From contig CAMRHE010000358.1 in assembly GCA_947044405.1 (NCBI GenBank), positions 1,488,001 to 1,552,000 of the forward strand: a stretch of DNA of 64,000 nt, given 5' to 3'. This DNA comes from Leptodactylus fallax. Its lineage: Eukaryota > Chordata > Amphibia > Anura > Leptodactylidae. A program made the position numbers and the translations under genes. Positions 54,251 to 64,000 of the stretch are shown one piece after another; within the stretch, counting starts at the first letter, position 1; every line of letters starts with the position of its first letter. Below the pieces are notes generated by a model, which was given only the letters and a program-made list of their open reading frames with translations, ran no database searches and was not told the origin of the DNA.

Positions 54251-55880
54251 CTCTAGTGATTCCCTTACACGCGGGCATTACCACCAGATCTTTGCTTTTT
54301 ATTACAGTGGAGACCTGACGGTTATGCTTCTGAGCCAGTGCCATATTCACAGACGCAGCATCCGCCGTACTATTACAGTCGATGTCGGGAACAGGTTAAC
54401 TGTTAGAGCTTCTGTTTTCCTGAGAAACAGGAACAGCACTATAATCAATTTATGCTGGCTAATTTTTGGAAACAGTAGTGGCCAGGCAGACAGCAGGAAC
54501 TAACTGACCATCTCCTGCTCTGAGCGCCAGAAGGGGCCTAGCAGAGAGGGAGGTACTTTTTAAAAAATTTTAGCAGCTAAACGTGGCTACACCATTTTAA
54601 CATCTAAATAACTCGATTTGATGATTCTTAGAAAACAAAATCACCAGACCTCTTAAAGATGAATTAATCAAATCAGTTTCATTAATCACCAAGATATAGT
54701 TTAAGCGTACCTGAGTTTTCATGAAAAGTTTAAATATCTGCAAGATCTGTTCTATGACTGAATGAACCTTCATACGTGATGTCCTATAGGTTTTTATGTT
54801 GCTAATAATCACAATACGGATGCAGCATATTTTACAATTGTCTCTGAGGCAGGGGTTGTGTACCATAAAAAGCAGTCTGCCCCCTCTCCTATCCATTATA
54901 ACTAGTTTGGTTTGTTTACAAGTAATTCTGCCAGGAGTATCTGTACAATAGCAAACACATAGCTGAGAAAAGATCATCCAGAAACACTGAACTGCAAATA
55001 CATGTAGGCATCAAGTGGCTAAAGAGATCCCTGGCACAGGAAAAGAGCAGTCTATGGCCACAGTAAAGACAGCTGCTGCATGTGAATAATATCCCATCTG
55101 TAATCACACAAGCAGCCAATAGTAGGTACAAGTAGAGGAATTTTCTTACATTGTAAGCTGTGAGATGTGCGTAATGTTCAGTCCAATACAAAAGAAAGCA
55201 GTTTGCAGACTTGTGTGGAGGCTTTGTTGAAAATCTGCCCCTCCTATTTGCAATCAATGTCTGAAAACAGAACAAACCCTCCCCCTCCACTCACTGTGAA
55301 CTTGAAGCTATGGACAGGACTTCCCTAGTAACAGGAAGTGAGCTGCAAATTATCAAGAAGGTAAACACCTAGTGGCAGGAATTTTAGAGAGGTTTTTCTG
55401 ACAGAAAGCAGCATCATTTTTTTTTGTTTTAAAATACATTACATTTTGGTGTAGAATCACATGTTAAATGAGACTAAATTGTCTAAAAAGTTAGCGACCA
55501 TTTAAGCCCATCTATGATCAGATAGAGAAATTGTATTATTATTCATGTAAAATTATTTGATTGCAGGATGTTATATAAAATAACACCACAAGATGGCATC
55601 GCTTTTCCACTAAAAGTAAAAGGTGCCCTGATTTTCTTTGATTTATAAATAGAAATAAATCAGATGAGATTATATGAAACTGTTAAAATCACTCTGGGAA
55701 AAAAATACATATCCTACAACATAGATAGATTTCTTCATAGGACACAGGACTGGATTGCAGCACCACTTTGAATAAGATTTTTCCTTCTATATTTTATATT
55801 TGCATTAAAAGTACATTCAATTATAAAAAAAAATGTCCCACATAAATAATAAATGTTTATATAAGAAACTTTGTAATATA
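54250..55880. other. Unassigned, no gene recognised
   Basis: AT-rich sequence with open frames of up to about 125 codons on the minus strand (54597-55290) that show no family motif and lack start or splice context. Confidence 0.4.
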
Positions 55881-55885
55881 TTGTA

Positions 55886-56313
55886 ATAAAGGGAGCCTGT
55901 CAGCAGGAAAGTCTGTATCAAACTAAAAATCAGGATTTTATTCTTATACAAATTAGTTGAAAAGGGCTTTAGGTGTGTCTTCTCCTGCCGGGGCTTCACT
56001 CTTCGCTCTAGACAATCGCCCCTAACTGCAGATATAGTGTGACAAAGTGGAAGATGTCACTCAAGCAACGGGGGCAGAGATGGGCAGCATTTAGGGGCAA
56101 TTATTTAGAGCAGAGAGTGATGCCCTAGTAGAAAAAGAAACGCCCCTAAAGCCCTTTTCAGCTAATTTGCATATGAATAAAACACTTAATTTCATGAAAA
56201 TGGAGCTGCAATGCAGAATAAGAAAAGCGTGTTTGGAGAGTGTAGAAGCCGCCCTATTAAGGTATTATCATTATTTTGGTACCAATTTTACTGGTGACAG
56301 ACTCCCTTTAACC
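55886..56313. mobile_element. Palindromic MITE, GGAGCCTGTCAGCAGG ends
   Basis: TAAAGGGAGCCTGTCAGCAGG and TACTGGTGACAGACTCCCTT are inverted ends. Inner arms GATTTTATTCTTATACAAAT, GAAAAGGGCTTTAGG and GCTCTAGACAATCGCCCCTAA pair with the right side. This copy is uninterrupted and serves as the empty-site reference for 61030-62045. Confidence 0.85.
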
Positions 56314-56319
56314 CTTTCA

Positions 56320-57700
56320 CTGCCAGGGGTTTTCAGATTTTTCTCTCCTCTGTCTGCCAAAGCAATTTTCATAGTTTTGAGATGGACAAATAAAGCCTAA
56401 ATTGCAACATTAAAAAATTATACTAACCCCTATATATTTTCTTAAAGTAGACACCTACAGCATTGTCAAAATGCCACTTGGTACTGTATGCGAACAGGCA
56501 CCTTCATGCAATTTTGATTTAAAGCGTATGTTTTATTAAAAAATTAATGTATATTAGTTGCTAAAAGTGGAAAACAAACAAAAATTTATATGCACCAAAC
56601 CTCCTAAAAATAAGAGTTCAACATGTGCAGAGTTCATTCATATCAATAAGACATACACCTGCATGAACATATCTTCAGAAAATCACCAGAACTGCTTTGA
56701 AGCTGGAAATATAAAAAAAAAAGTATCATCCTATAAAATGTAGGGATTACACACTGTGAAAAGCAAGTGCACCCCTAAACCCTATATATTTCTTTAAAGT
56801 AGACAACCTGAAGATTACATGTGTTTCAAAGGGTTATCAATAGCCACGTCCACCTTCATGTAACTTTGTGACAAACACAAATAATTTTTTTAAAAAATGC
56901 ACTAAAACATATATTTTCACCTAAAACACCTATTCAATCTTACATTCAAACAGAAAACATATATAAAATAATATATCACAGTGTACACAATTTATATATA
57001 CTGCAAACATCAGCTACAACAAGAGCTCGTACTCTCAAAAACACTGACACAGAAGACAAGCAGTATTTTGCTGTTATTCACTAATATGTTAAAAATATAT
57101 ACCAATTTTGTGCATACAAATTAAATAGGGGCTTACATAAGAATATAGTTTTCTATCCCCCTATACAAATTGTAGCAATTTATACTTCATCTCTAGTAAT
57201 AATCGTTATTACTATTATTTTTTATTATTATTATTAGTGTAACAGATATCGCTAGAGGTGTATTTTACTCTAGAAAGATCAGGTATGGACGGGGTCAAAT
57301 GTAAACTTTATTGATTACTTTGTGTATGTGTTGTGTAAGTGTTTGGTGCAGTTTTTTGGTGCTGTGACCTGGACGATGGTAAACATCTGGGTCACAGCGC
57401 CAATAAACTTCCTGGTTATGTTCAGAGGGGTATTACAGAATAATACCCCTGTGATTAGGCTCAGAGGGGTATCACATTATCTCTCTGTGTGAGAATCAGA
57501 GAGCAAAAGTATAGTATGCTCTCTGATTGATAGGAGAAGGGATAACATGGACAGAAGTCCCTGTTACCCCTCCCTGGGGTCACATACAGGTTATGCACAG
57601 ATGATGATGATTTATGTCTGTGCAGTCTGTAGCTCTCCTCCTTACTCTCGCAGCTGTTAAGATGCTGCCTTAGGCAGGAGGGGGGTGGACATTTTAGAGC
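56320..57700. other. AT-rich sequence, no gene
   Basis: Includes an ATT-rich microsatellite (57200-57237) and two similar stretches beginning CCTATATATTT(C/T)TTAAAGTAGACA (56430 and 56780), so part of it is an old tandem or dispersed duplication. Confidence 0.5.
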
Positions 57701-57705
57701 CCCAT

Positions 57706-57975
57706 ATCTTAGGATCTGATAGGGCTGTGAAGTTGAGCTTGGATTCATTTTAAAGAGATGAGAATCTCAAGAACATCATTATAGCCCTTACAGATTCAGA
57801 GCAATATGCTGCTAAAAACTCTGTCGGGAATTGAGATCTGCATTGGGATCTCAATGCCGAATAGCGTTTTCAACAGTGAATTGCTGTGGATCTGTAAGGG
57901 CTATCATAATGATCTTAATATAATTTTAAAGATGAGAGTCTCTTCTTTAAAATGAATCTTCATAGCCCTAACCAG
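57706..57975. mobile_element. Palindromic repeat, TTTAAAGA arms
   Basis: The left arm with ATTCATTTTAAAGA, GAGAATCTCAAGA and ATTATAGCCCTTACAGAT is inverted on the right (ATCTGTAAGGGCTATCATAA, TAAAGATGAGAGTCTC, TCTTTAAAATGAAT). 270 bp in total. Confidence 0.75.
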
Positions 57976-58534
57976 TCCTGAGATATCAGCATTAGTATTA
58001 AGGACGTATTAGATACATTCTCGGCTAGAAAAGTGCCACCCTGGGAGGTCTTATAAATATGTGGGTGTCAGGGAAAGGTTTAAAGAAATTGCTTTCCTTC
58101 TCCATTCATTATGCTGTGGTCCTCCTTACCTTCACTGAGACTACTGTATTTATTTATATAGAGCCTGTCTCTGTATTCACCTCATACACATGGAGAGGGG
58201 AGGAGGAGGCTGTTAATTTATTGCCTCATTCTGTGAAGTGGTTGAATCTTATCTTGAAACAAAGCAGTGACTCACAGTGTAAAAAAGGTTTCTTATATTT
58301 ACCTGAACTATTTATTTATGAAAATTTGTCTTACAATTGGACATTTGCTTTAAAAATCATTGAGACAGATGCAATTAATAGAAGGTGTTACTCCAGGAGA
58401 AGCACAATCTGGCTGACATGTTTCTGAACTATGCAATCAAAAATCTTGCTAAATAATGCCTGCATCTTTCAGACCAAAGTTAGTGGGATCCAGCAGTTCC
58501 AGACCCCCCTGACTGCTTCGATAGCAATTGAAGG

Positions 58535-59782
58535 GAAAACATCTCAGCATGCTCCACTCTATTGGCCTCAAGGACATTGCTTTCTCTTGGTTTTCTTCCT
58601 ATCTTTCTCGCCGATTATTTAGTGTATTATTCGCTTGTTCTACTTCTTGGGTGTTGGGGTTCCTCAGGGCTCAATCCTAAGTCGCCTCCTCTTCTCACTC
58701 TACACAGCCCCTATTGGACAAAGCTTCAGCAGATTTGGCTTTAAAGTCTTTGTGCTGTTGATACTCAGTTATATTTCTTACCCTGTGATATCACTCCTGC
58801 ATTACTAAACACTAGTGACTCTCTGCTGTCTGTAACATCATGTCTTCTCTTTATCTGAATCTGAGCCTTTCAAGAACTGAATTTTTTGCCTTTCCACCAT
58901 CTACTAACCGACCTAACCCTTGATATCTATATTTCGGTCTGTGGTATTACCATAATTCTGAGGCAGAATGCCCATTGTTGTGTATTTACAGTAACTTAGA
59001 CCTCTCCTTCAGCCCACATATTCATTCATTACCACACTTGTACCTTACAAGCATCTCCAGTCCTTTTCTCACTGTAGTAACATCAAAAACCCTCAATGTT
59101 GCTCTGATTCACTCTTATCTTGACTATTGCAATTCTCCACTAATTGGTCTTCCACTTACTAAACTCTCCCCTCTAGCCAGTACACAGATCCATCTAACTT
59201 GTGCTAGTCCATGCACTGGTTGCCCATTCACCACAGAATACAATATAAACTTATTACACTCACAAATCCCTCCACAACACTACACCTCCCTATATCTCCT
59301 GCCTCTCCTGGTTTCTGTCTACCACCATACCTGTTCTCTCCGTTTTGCAAATGACCGAACATCCCACTCCCATCTCCAAGACCTTTCTTGAGCTGCATCG
59401 GTGCTCTAGAATGCTCTATCCTGGACAATCAGATTAATATCCAACTTTGGCAGCTTCAAACATGCCCTGAAAACTCATCTTTTTAGGCTTATCACATAAC
59501 CTGATCACACAGTTCTACATTTCCTCACACTAAGCTAACCTTTTCCTCAAACCTGACCCCTCCATCCAGAGTTACCTTGCACTTTTAGTTATATGACCAT
59601 ATTTATGAAAAGATGTACCTAACAAGCAATCTGCCCATTTGTGTCTCCCCATTTCCTCATAGAGTGTAAGCTCTAGCAAGCTGGACCCTCACTAATTTGT
59701 TGCACTGTAAAATCTGATATTATTTATGTTCTCTCTATTTGTAAATTGCAGCGGAATATTAATAAAATTATTATTATTAATG
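58535..59782 (+). pseudogene. L2-like LINE, 3' part with ATT-rich tail
   Basis: Frames in order give [20 protein letters not shown], then the shifted VPQGSIL-type reverse-transcriptase motif with [10 protein letters not shown] (near 58660), and ALIHSYLDYCNSPLIGLPLT (59080-59165). The late motif SLRFANDRTSHSH and a short C-terminus with LKTHLFRL follow. The element ends at a tail of ATTATTATTATTAAT (59768-59782) after GGAATATTAATAAA, which fits the short-repeat 3' ends of L2/CR1-type LINEs. Broken by many stops and truncated at the 5' side. Confidence 0.8.
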
Positions 59783-59784
59783 AG

Positions 59785-60174
59785 ATCAGTGCAGGAGAAT
59801 ATTAATCCTGCTGGTCCTCCTACCTCACAAGAGGAAGTAACTGTAAAACAAGATGAAATATGTGAAGGACCTGTAATCATGTAATAAGCATGTGACTGAT
59901 CAGATTCTCATTACAGTATCATTCGTCCTTTAGACCTTTCATCTTCTTGTCTCTTCTTCTAAGGTACAATGACCTGCACTGTGTGGAGGACAATGGGAGG
60001 ATTCAGAAATGGCAGGAATTCCTAGTAAAAATAAGTACGTGAAGCATGACTGTGTTTCTGTGTGCTGTATAGCAGAGCTATGTGCAGGAGCGTATGTAAA
60101 GTTTAATGGGTCCTGGTGCAAAGGTTCAGCTTGGGCAGCAAGCAATATTCATGGCCACAGTCCCTGTCTGTAAT
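59785..60174. other. Unassigned
   Basis: No clear repeat or coding pattern. Confidence 0.4.
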
Positions 60175-60443
60175 GCTAGGGTTACATGGTGACTTTGGCT
60201 GCAACTCCTGTTATGCGACTACAGATCAAGATTTCAGATGGAGCTGAATTGCGACCTAGGGGATGTGGCATCGTCAACTTCTCGTTGCAAGAAAATGATG
60301 GACTGCTTGATCTTTTGCAAATAGAAGTCACAATCACAACATCCTAGATCACAATGTGATTCCATTCACATGAGTCTGAGGACAACATGACATCTTGGGT
60401 TACACAACAAAAATTGCTGCCAAAGTCGCAGTGTAACCCTAGC
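60175..60443. mobile_element. Inverted-repeat element, GCTAGGGTTACA ends
   Basis: GCTAGGGTTACATGGTGACTT and AAAGTCGCAGTGTAACCCTAGC are inverted ends. TGCAACTCC-type and ATGTGATTCCATTCACATGA words inside relate it to 27590-27790. Confidence 0.75.
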
Positions 60444-60596
60444 CTAACTCTCTTAACCCCTTAACATTCACATTAAAATTGCAAAAACTGTCCCGTATCA
60501 CTTTTTTAAATTTATGGCTCAAATAAATATAGCTAGTACATAACTCTGGTGCCTTATGTGCATTTGAACCCTTTAGCGATCTAACATATTTTAGCC

Positions 60597-61020
60597 TTAA
60601 TGAAGACCTTTCATGTCCTCAGGCACCTGTGGTTTTATATACCGCTTGAAAGCTGACAGTGCACTGAATTCAGCGCACTGTCAGCTTTCCTGTTATGTGC
60701 CCCAGGGCTGGAGATATCGGTGCCAGTAGTTTTCTGTCCCATCGTCAGAAGGACGTTTCTGACAGTCTAGCTGGGCTATGAGGAACGTCCCCCCCGACTG
60801 TACTCGTCCATAGCCCTGTACTTTCAGAGGAGGCGTTCCTTACTGCCCAGCGATGACGCTGAGCTGTGAGGAACACCCCCCCCCAGTACAGGGCTATGGA
60901 CGAGTACATTCAAGGGGGGGGCGTTCCTCACAGGCCAGCTAGACTGTCAGAAATGCCCTTCTGATGTCAGCTTTCTAGCGGTATATAAAACCGCATGTGC
61001 ATGAGGAAGGTCCTCTTTAA
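60597..61020. mobile_element. Palindromic element, TTAAAGAGGACC ends
   Basis: The left TTAATGAAGACCTTTCATG and the inverse of GAGGAAGGTCCTCTTTAA form the ends. GGTTTTATATACCGCTTGAAAG and CTTTCTAGCGGTATATAAAACC pair. In the core ACTCGTCCATAGCCCTGTAC and GTACAGGGCTATGGACGAGT are perfect inverse copies, with C and G runs around them. Confidence 0.85.
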
Positions 61021-61029
61021 AAGCCTTTA

Positions 61030-62045
61030 GCCTTAGTTTGTCACCAGGAAAATTGCTATCAGACTAAAGACAGTAGGTTGTAGGGCTGCTTATAAACTTT
61101 CCAAACATATCTTTCTTATTTTGCATTGCAGCTTCATATTCATGAAAATCAGCGTTTTATTCTTATGCAAATTAGCTGAGAAGGGGCATTTCTGTTCTTG
61201 CTAGAGTTCACTCTCTGCTCTAGATAATCGTCCCTAACTGCTCCCTAGGTCTTCTCCCCATTGCTTGAATGACATCTGCCACTTTGTCACACTTTACCCT
61301 AGCAGAAAAAGAAACACCCCTAAGGTTCTTTTCAGCTAATTTGCATAAAACTAAAACGCAGATTTTCATAAAAATGGAGCTGCAATGTACAATAAGAAAG
61401 ACTTTGTTGAAAAGTGTAGAAGCCGCCTGTGAAGAATATCGCCTTGCCAAGCCTCTTGGCGTACCCACGATCACCCTTCTAACCTTCCACTCACCACCCG
61501 TGAGCGGACAGAGTTCGTAGGATAGAATGAAACGAGCTGTATAAATTTTATATATTTAATAACCCAAGTGGGTCGGTACTAATTAATAGCATATACAGAA
61601 ATATACAATATTAATATGATCAAGCATAAACATACGAGCAACGGAACGATGATACAGCACATAAAACAAAAATGGGAATAAAGTATAGAGTAATACCTGA
61701 GCCCCCAGCTGCTCTTAGCTGTCTCTCTTTCAGGCTCCACACAAAGACAAAGAAAAACTCACCCACCTCAGTGTGAGACCCTCCCCCAGCTCCACCCTTC
61801 ACCCCCCTTTTGGACATCTGGGATATCACACTGACGATGGTATGCACATAAACCCACTGGAGCGAATCGACCACCAATGTAAACACAGCTCTACATTCCT
61901 ACAGATATGTGACTGATACGAATAACGAATGATACATGTCCAAGAAAGATACATAAATTGAGGGTCTCATCATCACACCGCCCAACAAGGTACTGTCATT
62001 ATTGGTAGTTTGATAACAATTTTCCTTCTGACAGACTCCATTAAA
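61030..62045. mobile_element. Palindromic MITE interrupted by an LTR-like insertion
   Basis: The left part (61030-61427) and right part (61983-62045) match the uninterrupted element at 55886-56313: TTTTATTCTTATGCAAATTA, AATTTGCATAAAACTAAAAC, GTGTAGAAGCCGCC, then AAGGTACTGTCATTATTGGT, CTGACAGACTCC. The two parts are separated by 550 bp plus a duplicated 5-mer. Confidence 0.85.
61428..61977. mobile_element. Solo-LTR-like insertion with 5-bp target duplication
   Basis: Starts TGTGAAGAATATCGCC and ends GGGTCTCATCATCACA (TG...CA with TGTGA/TCACA inverted tips). CCGCC stands on both sides (61423-61427 and 61978-61982). A 5-bp duplication and TG...CA ends are typical of LTR retroelements. An AATAAA lies at about 61677 on the + strand. 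No coding part, so it looks like a solo LTR left after recombination. Which retroelement class it comes from cannot be told. Confidence 0.75.
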
Positions 62046-62049
62046 TCAG

Positions 62050-62545
62050 TAACATTTTATCCCTCTCTGCCTTTCTGCTTTCATAACATTTTACATTTTA
62101 TTTCAGTGCAGCTGTACGAGACCTTGTATTTTGTGGGTACATAAGACTTTTTGATTAGATTTTATTACTTTTTTGTTTTTGAGAGCTGAGATGAACAGAA
62201 ACCATCAAATCTAGCATTGGAATTTTAAGGTTTATCATGTAGAATAAATAACGCACTATTTTTATTTTAGGGGTTGTTACGGATATGGTTATACCAATTT
62301 TATGTTTTGGTTTTTTTTGATTAACAAGGGGGAAAAAAAGTCTATTTTTCCATTTTTTCTGTAAAACAAAGCATTGAGTGCAGCATATAAGGGGTTAAAT
62401 GGCGAATTTGCTTTCTGATTGATAATGGGGGATGATATCATGAAGTCCATGGTATATGAAGTTCTCTCCCTGCACACTGTCAGCTGCAGGTGTTCTCCTC
62501 CACAGTAGTTAAAGAGAAACTGTGAGTATATGCAACTCCGTTTTA
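62050..62545. other. Unassigned, AT-rich
   Basis: No gene or clear repeat recognised. Confidence 0.4.
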
Positions 62546-62549
62546 TGCT

Positions 62550-62836
62550 AAGGCCCACAGAAAAAAAAAGATGGCGGGAAAAATCACGATGCCCAATGCA
62601 CCGCTTTCAGCCCTGCAGCGCTTTCTGCCTCCTTTATAGTTATATTGAAACTGCCGGAATTTCCATAGGTATAATGGACATGCTCACATTTCCAAAACCG
62701 CAACGGTTTTTTAAATCGCAGCGTCTCCACTGCACGTATTTTCCTGCATTGTGGGGATGAGATTCGCTAGAATCCCATCCACTACAAAGTGACTGTAAAA
62801 TGCCACAGAAAAAAAAACATGGGGCCCTCGACTTAA
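62550..62836. mobile_element. Inverted-repeat element, GGCCCCAT type (diverged)
   Basis: AAGGCCCACAGAAAAAAAAA on the left and ACAGAAAAAAAAACATGGGG near the right, with central ATAGGTATAATGGACATGC. The interior matches 13873-14218 (GGTATAATTGACATGC, GCAATGTGTGGATGGGATT-like words). Confidence 0.6.
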
Positions 62837-63231
62837 AACAGTGATATCTCAAAATCTAGGTGGGCTACAGACATGAGCTTGGTCTTGTTTTAGCTATTTA
62901 AAGTGCCATCTCTGCAGTCTCCCTGGGTGTATGCTGCTTGGGGTAAACTGTAATGCACTTTGCTCAAACCCTGAGGAGGGTTCATCCAGAACTATGGAGG
63001 GTTTAAAGGGAACCCGAGGCTTAGCTTTAGATTTTCGCCACAGTCTTCAAAGCAAATGTGCATGTTGGACTTTTCCAACATATATTATTGCAATGTGAGC
63101 ATACCCTTAGAGGGTGTTTTGTTTTTTTTACAGTATGTTCCATAAGCAGCACCACTTGTAATATTCACCAGTAAAAAGAAAAACTCAATTTGGGCTGGAA
63201 AACCCTTTACCCAACGTGCAGACATGCAACT

Positions 63232-63290
63232 ATAAAAATTATTTTTTATTAATATAGCACCAACATATTCTGCGGCGCATAAACTAAACC
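63232..63290 (-). repeat. L2-type LINE tail fragment
   Basis: On the minus strand GCGCCGCAGAATATGTTGGT then GCTATATTAATAAAAAATAA is the typical last 50 bases of an L2-like LINE. Opposite orientation to the copy at 58535. Confidence 0.65.
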
Positions 63291-63374
63291 TTGTATTTTC
63301 TGCTGCAGGTCCAACTGCAAAAAAAAATCTACATTAGATTTATTGTACATCTTGTGATATGAACATCCAGTAAG

Positions 63375-63515
63375 GTAAGATCACACAATGGTGTGGTATG
63401 TCACTTGATGTGGATTTTTATGCGTTGCATGTAAGAAAGGAACATACTTGACAGTTTCGGCACTGAAAATAGGGTCTAGCGGTGAATGTATTTCAACCGT
63501 GTGAACATACCCTTA
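63375..63515. mobile_element. Short inverted-repeat element, GATCACACAATGG type
   Basis: TAAGGTAAGATCACACAATGG and CCGTGTGAACATACCCTTA are diverged inverted ends. Interior with ATGTGGATTTTTATGCG. Confidence 0.6.
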
Positions 63516-63579
63516 GTTGCATTGCGTTAAAGTACTGCCCACTCCTATAGTGTTGCAGCTGATACCGCTCAGAACTGTT

Positions 63580-64000
63580 TTGCTGGTGGAGGACCTCATG
63601 TGTAGACACCATGCAGGACTATACAGGTCGCGCGATCCACCGAACCAGTGCTCCCCCCTGTAACCATCTAGACAACGCCCCCTGCTGGATCTGCTGCGCA
63701 TTCCATAACCCGAACTCTCACACCATTGCAGCCGAGGCTGGAGGAGTCATCGCAATATGCGGCGCTTTGGGTAAAGTCTGTGAAGAAGACGCACGGCATA
63801 ATAATGTACACAGAGCTGTATATGCCGGCGCAGTGACTCCGCCCTCCTCTTCTCCCATACACGGTGTGAACATGAAGGACGCACGGCGAGTGGGCGGAGC
63901 CTCTGAGTGCTACCGGCAGAAGGCTTGTCCTGAATAGGCCTGATCTCTACACACAGGTACACAGGTTGCGCTACTGCTCACATGCGGTTCTTGTGCACTT
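63580..64000. promoter_or_regulatory. CpG-rich edge, possible next-gene promoter
   Basis: CpG dinucleotides become frequent (GGTCGCGCGATCC, ATATGCGGCGC, GACGCACGGCGAGTGGGCGG). An SP1-like GGGCGG lies at 63892-63897 and a TGACTCCGCCC at about 63834. No exon can be assigned. In mammals BIRC6 lies downstream of YIPF4 on the same strand, so its promoter is a candidate, but nothing in the sequence proves this. Confidence 0.35.

Noticed and set aside
54597..55290. Two overlapping minus-strand frames of about 125 codons
   Set aside because: No domain, no splice or start context and AT-rich composition; probably chance.
63611..63937. 108-codon plus-strand frame at the CpG-rich edge as a first exon
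   Set aside because: Cys-rich translation without similarity to any protein I know, open on the other strand as well; long open frames are common in GC-rich DNA.

Overview
The window looks like nuclear DNA from an amphibian, most likely a frog. It holds one clearly recognisable host gene, a full-length six-exon yipf4 on the + strand (start codon 26796, stop 47191). Its 245-aa conceptual product matches the vertebrate Golgi protein YIPF4 from end to end, which fixes the sequence as vertebrate. The frog assignment is an inference from the dense mix of Tc1/mariner elements, hAT remnants and short palindromic or inverted-repeat elements (ends such as GTGTGAACCTAGC, TTAAAGGGAGTCTATCATT, CCCCAGAGTATAAT). 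The species cannot be named from sequence alone.

Layout. 1-3690: a decayed hAT transposase carrying a small foldback insertion, plus a minisatellite. 3694-7945: a palindromic MITE split by a 3.7-kb TTAA-flanked element built of inverted and then direct copies of one module. 7950-14560: short inverted-repeat elements and a minisatellite element. 14576-16219 and 16604-18170: two different Tc1-like transposons. 19130-23068: a candidate minus-strand transcription unit with a C48/Ulp1-like cysteine-protease reading frame. It is interrupted by a second, nearly identical inverted copy of the 16.6-kb transposon (20818-22362) and has a 57-bp triplicated repeat in a predicted intron. 24530-26450: more repeats. 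26500-26800: CpG-rich yipf4 promoter. 26796-48640: yipf4. Intron 1 (12 kb) holds two Tc1-like elements and a decayed L1-type LINE. The other introns hold palindromic TTAA MITEs, a hAT non-autonomous element with target duplication, and a Tc1 deletion derivative. 48692-63500: repeats, including a degraded Tc1 relative, an L2-like LINE with an ATT-rich tail, and a 550-bp solo-LTR-like insertion with a 5-bp duplication inside a MITE. 63500-64000: a CpG-rich edge that may be the start of the next gene.

The most informative structures are insertion histories readable at base level. They are the TTAA element inside the MITE arm, the solo LTR inside a MITE with an empty-site relative elsewhere in the window, and the two transposon copies whose lengths differ by exactly 22 bases, the size of one internal deletion. 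Four palindromic TTAA MITEs lie in or directly behind yipf4 in a size and form that would fold in its pre-mRNA. No tRNA, rRNA or CRISPR array was recognised.
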